From positions 15,342,056-15,406,055 of the forward strand of contig CM039189.1 in NCBI GenBank assembly GCA_008360975.2: DNA of 64,000 nucleotides, given 5' to 3'. Positions 12,554-26,405 of the stretch are shown here, in pieces (positions within the stretch are counted from its first letter, which is position 1; each line of letters opens with the position of its first letter). Position numbers and translations under genes: made by a program. Origin of the DNA: Lichenostomus cassidix (taxonomy: Eukaryota; Chordata; Aves; Passeriformes; Meliphagidae). The notes under the pieces were generated by a model. The model had not been told where the DNA came from. It worked only from the letters and a program-made list of their open reading frames with translations, and ran no database searches.

Positions 12554-15500
12554 GTTGGGGCAGGGAGGCACAGTGGTGTTAATGCTTCCTTTTAAATTTA
12601 AAAGGGTTTAGAGAATACAAAAATCAACAAGTACACTTCCATGTTCTTTTCTCTTAGAAAATGCACTCATTCAAGATAAATGTGTGGACAAATGCCTGGT
12701 TCTATTATCCAATCTCACATAATATTGTTATAATAAGTAGTTGGAAAAAAATAAGTATGACGAAAGTGCAGCATAGGCAGGCTACGGAGTCATGTTAGCT
12801 TTGGACTCCAGGATCTTTTTGAAAAAGGCCTGATGGCCCATAGGGTCCCATGTGGTTTACCCCAGGTGGCACCAAGCACCATGGACTCTGCAGCCAGGTC
12901 TGCACCAGCAGGGATGTCCATGCATTCGTGTCTGCATGGAAGCTGGCAAGGAGGCAGAGCCAGCTGCTGTGAGTAGTGCCCTGCTGCCTCTGCCTGGCTG
13001 TGCCACGTATGGCCCAGCAGGAGCAGGGTGAATGATGCCTTCCAGATCCAACTGGGAGCAAAGAGGACTAGTGCACACCAGCTGATAAGGCTGGCACAGC
13101 TTGTCTCACTAATGTTGAGTAAATCCCCAAAGGCTCTGAAGCTAAAAGTTAACTAAGAAGCTAAAAGTTCTTGTGCTTGTCAGAGTCATCCCAATGATCC
13201 ACATCTGTTGGTTCAGCAAAATAGGGCCTAGAAATGTTGTGAGAATAGGATCTCTCCACAGAGACCTGTAATTCTGCTTCCAGTCTTCTGGGGCATCAGC
13301 AAGAGCCAAGGTGAATAAAAATGGGAAATATTGACGGGGGAGACATTACTCTGTAATCACAGGAGCTTTGCATAGAGTGTAATTTTTGACGTAGAAACTG
13401 GAAAACATTTGCCTTACATTTGTCTTGGTTCTGTTTGTATTTTTTACTGAAATATGCATTCCCCCACTATTGTTCTCGCAAAAGTAACAAGCTCTGAATC
13501 TGTCCAGTATGCTTCAGCAAACCAAGCAGTAACACTCACTGCACTGGACCATGACCATATGTACATGTAGGGCTGTCTTTTTATTTTCCATTCCCATGTT
13601 CAGACAGTGTCACAATGTCTTTGATACAAATGATTTCATTGACTTAATAGTTGATTATATACCACAGAAGTTTGCAATAGACTCGGAGGTCATATTTAAT
13701 GACACTGTTTTGCAGAGCCCAGCCAGTGCCTTCCCCGTGCACAGCTACTCATGTGCTTTCAGCTGTACCATAATCCTCTTCCTGCCCTAGATAGCCCATA
13801 GCCTGCTGAGTGGGAGAAGGCTCTGGAGGGAGTGTCCACACAACCCCACAGGAGGCAGGGATCTTTCAGGCAGGTCAGTGGGTATTTTTGCATTGCTTTG
13901 TGCCACTGGAGCTGGTAGAGTTTTTACACATTGTTTTTCACCCTTTTTTTCCCACTCCCAGTGCCCAGATAACTCAAGCAGGATCTAACAGCTGCTGCAG
14001 AAACAATCCTCATGACCTATCTTGATAGACAAAGAGGCGAACCCACTTTGTCCAGGGGCCTACATATTCCAAATCTAATGTCTAATCTCCTAAATCAGCT
14101 CCTTGGGTAGCCTATTGCTGTAGGGAAAAACAGGTGATTTAAGTGCTGATTTTTCATGTATTTCCTGCATTGAACTCTGTCTAGAACTTGACAGTACTCA
14201 TTGGGGAGACATATAAAAGAAATTTCTATATGGTGGAGATGTTTGTTTATAACTGGTATAAAAATAATCTGTTAAATTTGTGCTAAGAGTTTCATGCAAA
14301 AGAGTCTTGAAGACTCAATTAGACATGCACAAACTAACAAACTGCAAAAAAAGGCTTTCCCTCCATTAAATGCCTCTCCGTAATCATCAATATTCTTAAA
14401 AAGTGTAATGATTTCTTATCAGTGCTTGAATGAACCGTAAAACTACCTTTTGAAATATTGATATTTCCACAATTTTGAACACAAGAATGTTTTCCCTTCT
14501 ATATAGAAGCTGACGGACCATTGACTTGCAGTATATTTTATTCCTGCTGGAGAACATACTGTATAATGCAAATAGGTACTCACTTCGTAGCCTACATTTT
14601 TCCCCTAACAGGTGTATGAGGCTCCTTTGTGTCACATGCTTTAGCTTTTGATTTAAGGCTTAATCAAGGCATTCTCTGCATGGGGTGTTTTGTATGAATA
14701 AGGGAGATAGCTATCTTCATCTTTGAACCTGAAAGCAGAAACATTTCACAAATGGTTCATGCTCACATTTGTGAGGATGCTCTATCAACATCAGATCTAA
14801 GGGATGCAATCATCTGGGCAAATCATGGAGCTCAGTTGGTGTCACTGAGCTGCAGTGATTTATGCAGTTGAATGTCTGGCCCTGCAACACTTGGTGTCAC
14901 AAAGGAATCTACAGCCACAGATGAGAACAGTGATATGTGTGTTATACTGAACTTATTCTGCAGTGGATTATAAGCGCATTTGATTTCAGAATTAATGTCT
15001 ACAGGTAAGTATCCAGCTAAAGAAAAGTCAGTGGGACATTATTCTCTTCAGAAAATGCACTTCCATGATCTCTGAAACTCTGCAGAGTGCCAGGCTGACT
15101 TCCCCAACAACCCATATCCGTCAGAAAGAAATATAGAGGTGGCAGAAACTCATTATTTGTCAGACAGATTGATATCTATGAAATACAGTATTTCAGTTTT
15201 TCTTTTCAAAGTACTCATATGTGGTTTATTTAATACCATGTTATATTTTAGATGACAAAACAATTTAAACATGTAAAATGTCAAAAGAAAGCATTAAGTG
15301 ATTTGAGATTTCTTTTATTTTTAAAGAAAAAGTTACTTTCATTTTGGAAGAAAAGTAGATTTTGAACCCTCGAAGTCCTGTATACAGTAGATTTCTTGCT
15401 CTCCAACCTGCTCTGATATTGACATCAAGTTGGCTCCCTGTGTATTTTGGGTTGTTTGTTTGTTTTAAGGAAGAAGGCATAAATAACATCTCCAGTGACT

Positions 15501-16125
15501 AAAAATCCCTAACAATGGAAGCAAAGAAAATGATGATCTGGGCAAAGAGCCATCCCTCCCTGGTGGGTCACAGTGGCTCCCTGTGAGTGCCCATGCCCTG
15601 GGGGTTCCATGCTGTGTGTGCCCCTGTGCCACAGGCTACGGGCTCCTGGAAAGTGCTGCTGCAGCTCTCTGTGGAGCCATCCTGCAAAATGAGTAACCCA
15701 AAGGATTGCATTTAAAGTTACCTTTTTTTTTTTGTGTTCTGGCACAGACAATGCTGTACCTCACCCCATGGTAAGTCTCTCAGGGCTGCAGTAGGGTTTC
15801 TGCTGTGGCCACCTTTGCTGAACTTGCCCTAATATTTAAAATGTGTTTGAGGAAAAATGCTGGTGCAGAAACATTTGTGTTTCTTATCCCAGTCTGGACT
15901 AAAGAAATCTGCCAGTTGCCTGGAATACTCGTTTAATTGTAGACATACCTTTATCTCTAGTCTGCCTTATAACTACATGACAGGAAAATGCAAATCCTTC
16001 ACTATGCTACAATTTAACAGCAGGACTCACTGAAGCCTTACAATATTTATTAGATCTTTTATTTATTGTCAGTTGCCTCCTTTTAAATATGGCATGGACA
16101 CACACAGACACCTACATTGTATTTT
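12554..16125. other. Non-coding stretch with two tiny palindromes
   Basis: 12780-13080 is somewhat GC-richer but CpG-poor and carries only overlapping frames. Two small perfect inverted repeats occur: GAGTCTT/AAGACTC with a one-base centre at 14302-14316, and GAAATAT/ATATTTC with a two-base centre at 14452-14467. A T run lies at about 15722-15732. No gene, SINE or LINE relic recognised. Confidence 0.5.
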
Positions 16126-16129
16126 ACTT

Positions 16130-16500
16130 ATATCAGTAGGTGTGGATCGTTTTCCAAAACTCGTAAAAAGGATTTTAAAAGGTGTCTGTCATCTGAAAAG
16201 CTTTTTATTATCCAGTGTCAGCCAGTGGAAATTATGTACAAACTAAAGCAAATGGAACAAAAGTTAATTATCTAGTACGGCTATTGTTATTATGTAGAGG
16301 AGCCAGCCCCTATTGATTAATGAGTCAGTGCTATGTTTGCTCACAGGAATATTAATATCTTGTGCACAAGAGAAGTCATTAAAATGAGCAAGGAAGACCT
16401 TGACTTTAAACTTAAAGTGCACATTGCTCTAGTTATCTGAATCATTTTGTCAGGTATAGCATCATAGTTATAAATTATTGAAACACGTAGTTATTGTAAA
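16130..16500. promoter_or_regulatory. Candidate conserved non-coding element
   Basis: An island with a mix of recognisable factor motifs: GTTAATTATCTAG near 16263, a SOX-like CTATTGTTAT near 16281, ATTGATTAATGAGTCAG at 16312-16328 holding an AP-1 consensus TGAGTCA (16321-16327), and AATATTAATATC near 16349. It also keeps isolated CpGs (GATCG, CTCGT, TACGG) in otherwise AT-rich DNA, where methylated neutral CpGs usually decay. Enhancer status is inferred from composition alone. Confidence 0.35.
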
Positions 16501-19500
16501 GATAGTTCACATAGCATGTTTGAAATTAAACAAGTCGATACGCTTTTCCCATTATGTTCTTCACTGTTACAACTAGGAGACTTCAGGTGGACAAAAAAAG
16601 AATTAGGAGGTAGGATAAGACACTGTTGTGTGAGCCTTTGCCTCTCCTAACCCCTCACAGCATGAGAAAACTGAATAATGCCTTTTCCATACTGAGCTGA
16701 TGGAAAGTGTGGGATGGGTCAGGGGAGAACTCACATAAAGTGACTGCAGAGCATTCCAGATGACCCAACAATAATTAGCAAGTAGGTATTAAGGTATATT
16801 TCAGAATTCAGATCCAACACATTCCCTCTTCAAATATTCCCAAAGCCACCATATTATGCACTGAAAAACCTACATAACTATTTTTGAAAATGTATGTTAT
16901 GGCATTATGAACGTAATAACACTTTACTGGAAATACAACTGTACCTGCTTTTGCATCATGCTAGGACCTCAAACTTAAAAAATCAAAATGGATTTAGAAA
17001 GTTGAGGTCCAGGATTCATTTACACTAATGCTAAGTTATGTGACTATGACACAGTAGAGGGACATTTAGGTGGGAGTATATTTTATTGTATCTAATTTAC
17101 ATGTTATTATCAAGAGCCAGCCAAAAGCAGTCTGGTATAGATGAGAATTGGTTGTCATGTAATTTTAAAAGAGAAGATCTCAAAAGGGAATATATTTTAA
17201 TTTTATTAATGTATAAATAGAACTAGGAAAAAAACCTAAAACTTTAAAATATTGGAAATATTAAGCAGTATTTTGGGAATTTTTTTTAAGGTATACTGTA
17301 GGCAATTCCTGTTTCTGTAAAGATGCAGGCATAAGTTTGAATCTACACAATGGAAATCCTTAACTTTTATGGACTACTCATGTACTTCATGGTGAGCATA
17401 TGTTGGGGTCTTGCCAGAAAGTATTGATCCATCCAGAATTAAACCCCATCCTTCGTAAAATGGACCTGTGGGACCAAACCTATATTTCCTGTGAGCCTCT
17501 ACCAACCTCAGTGAGCACCAAACCTCTCTCTTTCATCAATATAACTCATTTCCAGGACCAACTGTTACCTAATTTGGCTTGTTGTAACAGCAGAACAAGA
17601 GACATATCTCCAGAAGTAGCTGATTAATAAGAAACTGTCCAGAGGATAAGAACAGAAACGGCCAGTGGTCTGGAAAACATAATCTACTTGGGAAGATTGA
17701 ACAAGTGGTGTAATTTAACCCAGAGAAAGTAACTAAGGGGGTGTAACAGACATCAACAAATGTGCAAAAATTTGTGGGAAGAAAAGAGGGAATTATTGTG
17801 CTGTGTGTTCAATTCATATAAATAATCTGTTCTCAAGGGTGGATAGATCAAAGTGGAATCCATTTAAACTGTAGCAAGGAAGATGTCAATTAAGAATGCT
17901 TGGAGGTAGACTGCATGGTGAGGCTGAGGTGATTCATCCCCTGTTCCCTTTTGTGTTCCATTGTTTTAAAGCTTTTTCCTCATGCTGGTCCTGCACCAGA
18001 AGATGTGAATGGGTTGTAGGAGGAATATGGGGTGTCTAGAGAGTTGCAAGGTGGAGGGAATTTGGCCTCTTCATCCACTTCCGTCTCTGTTTCAGCAACC
18101 TCTTTAGCAGGGCCTGAGGCAATGTACAACATTGCTGCTGCTATGCCATGAGTTTGGATGTGGCTGACCCAGAGAGCCTTGCAGGATACAAGAATTCAGC
18201 AGGGACACACACAGGGGAGAGCAGGAATGATTTTTTAAACTGGAACCTCAGCCAAATGTCAACAGAATTTCGGGTAAGGCAGCAAAGCTGCTTCTGGCCA
18301 AGAGGATACCTCTCAGTGCATGAGAATTCCCAGCTGCAAACAGAGGGAAGATGAGAACATCTCAAAGTGAAAATTACAGAAATCCTCTATAATGGAGCCT
18401 AAATCCAGACTTGTATTCTTTCTGTTCTGGACCGTGCCGGCATGGAGAGCTAGCCCTGCATCCTGGGTCTCAGCTGTGGGACCAGGTGTGTGTGTACACA
18501 GCACCCAGGAGAATTCCGCTGCTCCTGGGCCCCACAACCTGCATCAGGATGGTCTGGGCTGCCACTGAGTTCACTCAAGGAGACAGAAGTCTCAAGAGAC
18601 AAATTCTGCTCTTAATTAGTCTGGTCCACCTTACTGATGTTAATTTGTCCTAGCATTTCCCTGGCTGTTGATGAGCTACTATCCAAAGAATTGCAAAACA
18701 AATGTTTCAATGCCAGTCACAGTACCGTAAAAAATGACAGCTTCTCAGAGGACACTTTTAATGTTCTTGAACTATATTACAGATACAGTTTTGGTAATCT
18801 AATGAATAAATATTTTAGGTTGAATTAAGTCTGGTTTTAGCTTTTTTAGTCACAGGTAGACTTTGTTCCCACTCTGCTAACTTGCAAGGAGTAAAAGAAA
18901 TCAAAACAGACTTAATGGTTTCAATTAAACACCTTATATTTTTGTATATTTTTGGAAAATCTATTAAATTTGCACTGAAATGTTTTAAAGGTAATAGATT
19001 ACCTCTGAACCCCAAGGAAATCAAGCTTCTTGTGCCTGCCTGTCATTTACTGGAGTGGTTACTTATCTGTCAATATTTCTTCCTTTTTTTTCAAGTCCCA
19101 GGCCTACTTGATCTTGTCCATTTGGCACTGCTGGAGGAATAACAAGTTTCTTCCCGTCATGCACCTTTCTGGGATACATCATGACAGAGAAATCTCAAAG
19201 CCCAGGTCAATTATAACAGAAGATGTGTAGCACCTCTGCCCCCACAGCATCTTCTGGGGATCCACTTGGCAAAATGATATAAAACTATTTTCGAAGACTT
19301 CCCCTGATCTGGCACTACTTAGAACTAAGTGACTGGCAAATTGTAAGGAAATATGTATATGCACCTCAGCTCCTTTCCCTGTTTGCCAAGGAGTCAACTA
19401 ACATTACGTGTGAGGAGGGGCCTGAGGCTGGCAGAGTCCTCATCAAAAGGTAATTACTTTTTAATTAGAAGTCATTGAATAAGAGATAGATACCTTCCAT

Positions 19501-20855
19501 TCTTTCTCCCACTGATGATTTTAATATTCCTCTGTCAGGTGTTATGAGGCAGTAGCTGACAGTGAGTTACATGAAGTAATCCTGTAGCTTGTAGCGACTT
19601 ACATAAAGTAACCAACTTAACCATTTGTCTTAGGTAAAATATGATCCCTGTCCTCACTTTTTTCCATGGAGTCTGTCACTGGCGTGTTGATGTAGAGTTT
19701 GTTTACTCTCATTTCTGCAGGAGAAAATATCATAGTTCATGTATCAAATTACTGTAACTGACTGGAGCATTTCTATTTAAAATAATATATTGTGATATAT
19801 TTTCATAGTGTCATTGATGTATTTTCAGGACTTCTAATTTTTACAAGTATATAACCTGAATATCATTTATGTAAGTGTGCAGTTGTAAAATCTGTGGTAA
19901 TATCTGATCTCATTATAAAAATCAGCACTTAAGAATGGACTAGAGTAACTAAATCTGAAACTGACTGGATATTTGTGATATTTTGATAGAAATAAGAAAG
20001 AATTTCAGGTTTTTTTTCTTTTTGCTGCAGGGCCTCTAAACACAATCTGACATGTGATGTATTTTTGAAGTCAAAGTTAATAATTCTCTTTACATAAAAA
20101 ATAAATACCCCCTATTGAATACACGCTCTAAAATTAGAATTGCATATTTCTAAGTAATATACCTAAGGAAAGTGATTTATTCTAATGCAATAATGGCATA
20201 GATTTACAAAGCTTGAGTGATACAATGTTTCTCGTTATGGTTGTAAAATATTTGTTGCCACTGTGGGATTTTCTAGATCATTATTTTAAAAAAGGAAAAA
20301 CCTACTTTGACAGATGAACTGGGGCCATTCTGAGCAAATCACAGATACTTCATATAACAAGGCCTCCAAAGAGGGGAGCACAGACTTATTACTATGGCAA
20401 CCCAGATCAAAACACTATTTTAGTGGAGAGTTTCCAGTTTTACAATGCAATGATGATTGTTTATAGTACTATTGAAACCAGATTCAGCAAAGGTTCAAGA
20501 AATGAGCTGACAAGAGGAAAATCATTATAGATAAACTGGGGATACGTGAATGACATATTGTGGAATCTGCTATTATTTGATCAAGTGATGAAATTGTGGC
20601 ACAAACATAGATAAATAATGGTAGATGATACAGTCTGATGGACCCTATTTTGTTGGTTGTGTTATATTGTGTATCTAGAAGACAATTACTGGTTCCATGC
20701 TGCAAAACACAAAAGCAGGTTTAATAATAGAAATTACTGAACTTTGAAAAAAAACCTGTCTAATAATTCTCCCTAATAATTTATAACATTTAAATTTATG
20801 AATGCTTTAATTTAGTAACACCTACATAATAACAAACCTGGTGTTTAAACAGCAC
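16501..20855. other. Non-coding stretch, nothing recognised
   Basis: Mostly AT-rich (especially 16800-17300 and 19740-20200). Frames of up to 86 codons are scattered on both strands without codon structure or a match. No repeat family visible. Confidence 0.5.
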
Positions 20856-20859
20856 CTCT

Positions 20860-20965
20860 GGTGGGGTGCTTTTTATCTGAAAATTCATCAGATGGCATGG
20901 GCTGGCTAATACATGCTTAATCCTATATCAGCTAATCAGCGCTTAAAAACTGTTAGTCCTATAGC
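20860..20965. promoter_or_regulatory. Possible small regulatory element
   Basis: A compact cluster: CAGATGG E-box (about 20889), GGCTAATACATGCTTAATCC with an OTX/PITX-type TAATCC (about 20904-20923), and CAGCTAATCAGCGCTTAA (about 20929-20946). The motifs are visible; their use is a guess. Confidence 0.22.
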
Positions 20966-23900
20966 AGTGAACCTCTTCAAACCCCTCTCATATCTGTAGC
21001 AGCAGAACAAGCTGATTTTTTTTCTTTGTGGCATAGCCTAGGAGCAGCTCTGGGCACCCTCCAGCTGGTTTCTGCCTTGTGTCTACTGGCTCAGAGAAGT
21101 GAGTATGTTGCTAACCTCCTTTCTTACTGTAATGGTATTGGTTTCAACATAAGAGCCACAGGAGCCTGGGGACAGTGACCTGTTTTCTGCTTAGGGTTAT
21201 TTCTCAACACAAGAGCTCTGGTGAGCTTGCTTGTTCTGGCTTCTTTCCGAATGTATGCCATCCTCCACCTCAAAATCTTCAGCAAATCATGACCACCTTC
21301 ACCAATCTTCTTGCTAGACACACTTCTCAACTTTATCACATTAATGCAAAAATCCTGATTTTACCTGTCCGTGTAACTGGAGCAGCGTGGTTGAAGTCTC
21401 TACTTCCACAGCATGATCAGAGAAAGCTCCTAGTGACTTCTCTAGGGGCTATAGAAGCAGCTCCTGTACAGGTAGAGAAGTTCACAGCCTGAGAAATAAA
21501 GCTGGAGAGAAGAAAAACTGATGAAGACTAATCCCAGCAAATTTTCTATACCTGTAAATAGTCTGATCATTCCTGAGCAAGCCTCTGGCATGGGTCTTCC
21601 CTCTGCAAGGTGAAACTTGCTTCCTGCTTTGATGTTTTTCTCTGTGGGACTGTCTGAGGGGACAGCTCTGAGAACAGCAGGGCCCCAGGACCTCCTGAGA
21701 TGTGTTCTTACTTTTCCATCCCCAGAACAGTTTTCTTATGGGATCCTCAAGGTGAAAGTATCTGTGACAGGACAATTTTTTTCCCTGAGAGAAAGAAGAG
21801 ATTTACTTACAGAAGCCCTTAATCGTTGGACTGAAAATACAAAGTGGATGAAATGTTTTCAGAAGGATGATTTACTATGTAGTTTGTATATTATTGTGGG
21901 TGGAGAGGCTTTAGTTCTTCATGGAAGTTTGAAGAAAAATTTAGCCTCACATTTGGTATTTCAGATGATGCAGGGAAAGCATTTTCTGGTGTAGTCATAC
22001 TTGGACCAGAATACAAAACACATCCTTTAGTAAACTGTGAAGCTTTAAGTTGTTCAAATGACACTTACCTAGCAAATCATTTTGAACTTGGGAGCATTAG
22101 AGAGGTCACATTTTTACACGGCTGATCTGTTGCTGAGCAATCTTTTTTAGCCATTAAGAACACCCAGCCTTTTTTTGAGACCAGATACCGTGTCTCATCC
22201 CTGAATTACGTTTTCCTGAGTTTATGATGACCATTTCAAGGAAAATTAAGCTGCTCCATTAACATCTGAGACCAGAGCACCCTTCAAAAATTCAATCCAG
22301 TAGAGCAGTTGATGGTATTTATTGCTCTTCCCTAATGCACTTGTATTTTCTCTGCCATGCAAGGACTATTCAGACATCATCAAACAAGCATCAGGAGTGT
22401 CCCAGCTCCAAAGAGATGTCATTGGCTCCACACATGGAGCAATTATAATCTAATAGAGCTCCCAGAATAGAGATTGAGTCACCACATATGTATAAGGAAG
22501 CGGTGAGTGCTTTCCACTGACTCCAGTATGTTCATACACTCTTGCCTTTTCCATCTAACCTCACAAACATCTGTCTTCAGCCAAGAAACAGCAACAAGGA
22601 TGTCAACAGCTGTTCTGTTCAGCCAAGTACAGTGCTGATGTTAAAGTTTTCGGAGATCACTGATGTCCTACATTATTAATCAAGGGCCTCAGAAATAATT
22701 CTGCTGACAGACTACTTATGAAATATGTCTTCTGACTTCAAAGTATGGTCAGTTCCCTGTCATATAGCATGGAGCATGGATGAAGGCTGCAGGGCTGAGA
22801 TTCAACTGGTGAGAACTATGTTAGTCACTTGGAGGTCTTCAGAAGCATCCAGCAGAAATGGCCGAGGTGACTGCAAGTATCTCATTGACCCCTGTATTTT
22901 TTGGTAGAGTTACATTTATTCCAGAATGTCTCCATTAATGCAAATCTCCAGGATTCATGTAAAAATAATGGCAAATAGCATTTCTTGCCTTTATTCATCC
23001 TTGCTGTCTGATACTAACTTCTGTTTATCCAGCTTACCTGGTTGCTCTGCATGGTGGATGCCCTTGTGGCCAATGGTTGGCAGCATCTGAAGAAGACTAT
23101 GATCTCTTGTTTCCTCAGAATTTCTGATAGTGCTTCCAACACTGTTCTGCAGAGGACACCAGAGACATTTCTGTCTTCCTGTGAGATCTCATGGTGACTG
23201 AGATAACCAAGGCAGTAAAGACAGCAATCTTCTCATTTAATAAAATGGTGTACACCAGCACAGACTCTTTTTTTACCTTAGGCCCTATTCAGACACTTAG
23301 ATTCTCTTGGTCTTCAAGCTCTCTATCGGGTTATTGTCTGAGGCCTCTGATGCGTAGGAGGAGGTAAAAATGACCTGAGACTGAATTTTTCCAAATCAGT
23401 TTAAAAACTCTGAGAATATGAAGTGAGCTCATCATTTTGATATTAAATAAAAAACAATCTTCAAGGGGGAAAAAAGGAACCCCATCCACACCCCGGTGAT
23501 GACCATCGCATGAAACCTCTCATAGGCTGGGCAAAGTAGCAATAAGAAAATTTTGAATATGAAAATAAGTCCGTGAGAGAGAAACAGAACAACCTGCCAA
23601 CTCAGAAATTTCTCTGTTCTCCTCTTGGTCATTTTGCTCAGCTCAAACTCTCAACAACAACCTCTATCAGTCAGAATGTCTTTAGCATTTTATCTCCAGC
23701 TCACAGAGCAAGTAAGACCTTTGTTTAACAGCAACTTTCTGATACAAAATATCTCATAAATTTGAAATGCAAGATGGCTCCTACTTCTATTTCAGAGAGC
23801 TGCCAAGTGAAGATTGCCTCTGTGAGGCGCAACAGTGGCTTTGGGGAAGATTGTCTCCAAGGAAGAGCAGCACAGAGCCAGGCTTGTGTGGGTTTCTGCT

Positions 23901-24235
23901 CTCTATCACTCACATATATGTTAAGAAATAATTGCATAACCTGATCATCTCCATGCTTAGAAGTCAGCACAGCTTTATTCCTAAGCAGATCCCCTGCCAC
24001 AGGATAAATCCTCTCCATCTATCTCATCTATCAGCTTTGTGTAAGTGCTCCATCCAGTTCTCTGTACTGTTTTTATCAACAAGCACTGTCAGGTTAAAAA
24101 GTGGATGACTTACCTCCCCAAGCGATCTGAAGAATTCAGTGCCACAGAAACATGCTTAATGCTGGATAACCATCCACCTTTCCCAAGTGAATTTTTAATG
24201 GCTGGGGCTGCCTTACATAGTGTGCTGAGCAGAAG
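20966..24235. other. Non-coding stretch, no gene recognised
   Basis: Contains a 125-codon frame at 21617-21994 and a 105-codon frame at 21175-21492. Both are crossed by antisense frames, have no recognisable domain, and show no evident splice-site arrangement. No repeat family visible. Confidence 0.5.
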
Positions 24236-24239
24236 GAGC

Positions 24240-24475
24240 TGTGATTAAGCCCCACACTCCGTGATTTCCATCCAAAATTTTCCGCTCAGCGGTAACAAAA
24301 TCTTATGTAGTTTTCACTAAACTCTCCTCCAATTTCCCACTGGCTTTTAGTATGTGCAGATAATTCAGAATAAAGCGCCTTGTCACAGTAATATGTATTC
24401 TAGCGTAGCACGGAGGAGCTGTTTCACCATGTAAAAGCCATATTGCCAAGCTGTATTATGCTTTACCTGTCACCA
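24240..24475. promoter_or_regulatory. Candidate conserved non-coding element
   Basis: Even base composition with several retained CpGs (CTCCGTG, TTCCGCTCAGCGG, AAGCGCC, TAGCGTAGCACGG) in a CpG-poor neighbourhood. TTCCGCTCAGCGG near 24281-24293 is partly self-complementary, with GCTCAGC at its centre. Retained CpGs suggest constraint or lack of methylation. No ORF of note covers it. Confidence 0.28.
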
Positions 24476-26220
24476 TGCCAGGAAACATTTAACAAGGAGG
24501 GAAAACAAGGAGAGTGCATGTGTTGCCAGCTATTCAATATAGGCCATTTACTGTTAAACTGTGGAAAGGTGCTGGAGTTTAAATGCACCCTGGTTTTCTG
24601 CTGATACTGGTAGCAAAAAGCTGAAAGGTTTTGCACTGTTGACCCACTATTCAGTGCCGCTAATTTGGACCTGGACTGTCTCACTAGGTCTTTACGGTTC
24701 ACCGGTCTTTTCTGAGCCTCAAGGGGTTTTTTGGTTTGTTTGTTTTAAAAAAGTTTATGCTCCAGAAAGTGAGCATTTGGCCGAGTAACCACTTTCTGTT
24801 TCTGTGAGAAAGGGTGGCTCAGGCTGCTTGAGCCCACTGAGTGCAGGGACAAGGCTCAGTCTCATGCAGAATCCAGGACAATCTCTTAGGTACGAGGGTC
24901 TTGCCATTTTAATATCTTCATCACCCCAGTCCAAAGCCCTGAGGTTCCTGTTGGTGCTCCCCACGCAAGAAGTGGTGCCTTTGAACAGTATTAACACTCA
25001 CCAACAGAGGAAGCTGGAAAGTAAGGGGTAGCCTAACTCTTGCCTTTGGTGAGAAGCTGAAGTATCACCCTTCAGTTCTGCTTCCTGCTGCAGGCACTGT
25101 CTGTGCCGTTCATGTGAAGCACTAGTTCAGTGACAGCCATGGAGCTGGGACTGTAGGACATGTCCTCCCTTTAGGTGAGTGGGAAAAACAGCAGCTGCAG
25201 TGTGCATAGTCCCAGCATCTGGTAAATCAAACTTTATCATCCTTTCTGGAAAATGGAGTGGATTTGGTGGAAAGCATCAGATGTGCCTTCAGCACACCCC
25301 TGCTCTGGACAGCTTGTGGTTTGCAGAAGGGCAAGGTCTGCCTGCAAGTTACAGCAGCAGGAGAGGGGACAGGCTTATGGGTCCAGCACTCAGCAAGATA
25401 ATCAGGTACAAAGCACCACCCAACAAGTCTTAAGTAGCTGTGGCATTATGGGTATTTGTATTTTGTATGACTCAATGCTTTCCTTGTTTTAAGTGTTCCG
25501 TTTCTATATGGTTGCTTTGGGCTGTTGTTGGAGCACTAGCAGGTAGTTACAGTGTGCTTTTGGAGTAAAAATTCAGATCTTGGATGAAGAGTAGTGAAAG
25601 AGCAGCTCATCGAAAGGGCCAGGCTTTGTCCTGAAGCATGGAGCTGCGTGCCTGACTTCAAAAAGTCCTGAAGTCTGGTTTAAGTACTGCACTGAAACCC
25701 GGAGAGACCAATGACTGTTGCAAAAACGAGGCTGATGAGTGTTTTGCAACAACCTTGTTATAATGTGATCTACTGCGATCAGGTGTGTTATTCTGTCACT
25801 TGAGCACGTGTCACTGTAATACAGTTTGAATCCAAGGCACAAGGGGATTGAGGTGCCCTCCATTTACAGTTGTTTCCATGTAGGAACCCTGAGCTACAGG
25901 GAGGAAAACCTGAGCTAGGCAAGATATTATACTCTGAGCAAGACCCCGTGAGGACCTCATAGTGCTTAAAATGTGGGAGAACATTGCAAGTGTGGCTACA
26001 CAGCAACTCTGGGCCTCTCTACAGAGGCTTCACTGGGGACTGGGGGAGAACAAGGCTGCTGTGAGCCACATGAGCTGTGAGGGGAGATGGTGAGGCTGGT
26101 GTTGATGGCTGTACCTGGGCTTTTCCTTCCCCTGCTGCCCCTGTAAGGACAGTACAAGCCACAGATCTGACTGATCCTCCCATTCTCTAAGTGCATTGAA
26201 AAGACTGCTTCAAAGTGGAA
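24476..26220. other. Non-coding stretch, mildly GC-rich, nothing recognised
   Basis: 24800-26200 has higher G+C but few CpGs. Frames of up to 97 codons overlap on both strands (24755-25031, 25573-26006). None resembles a known protein. Confidence 0.5.
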
Positions 26221-26224
26221 ACAA

Positions 26225-26405
26225 AAGGCCTAATTAGATGCAATCAGCAGTTCCATCTCTCCTTCCTCTCCCCAAATGGTGCTGCCTCACTGACCCTGAC
26301 AGTCATTTTATTAGTCCCCTCTTGACTGGCCTCTAAGTCTCCCCACCTGGTGCTCCAGTGCTAATTGGTACAATTAGCCTCTCCCTCCCTGGGCTAATTG
26401 CTGAA
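26225..26405. promoter_or_regulatory. Candidate enhancer with three GCTAATTG sites
   Basis: GCTAATTG occurs at 26360-26367, its exact reverse complement CAATTAGC at 26371-26378, and GCTAATTG again at 26393-26400. The first two form the perfect palindrome GCTAATTGGTACAATTAGC. CTAATTAGATG lies just upstream near 26230. TAATTG is a core bound by many homeodomain proteins. The phased, palindromic arrangement in a C/T-rich, otherwise TAAT-poor stretch makes chance less likely than for the AT-rich clusters elsewhere. Confidence 0.42.
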
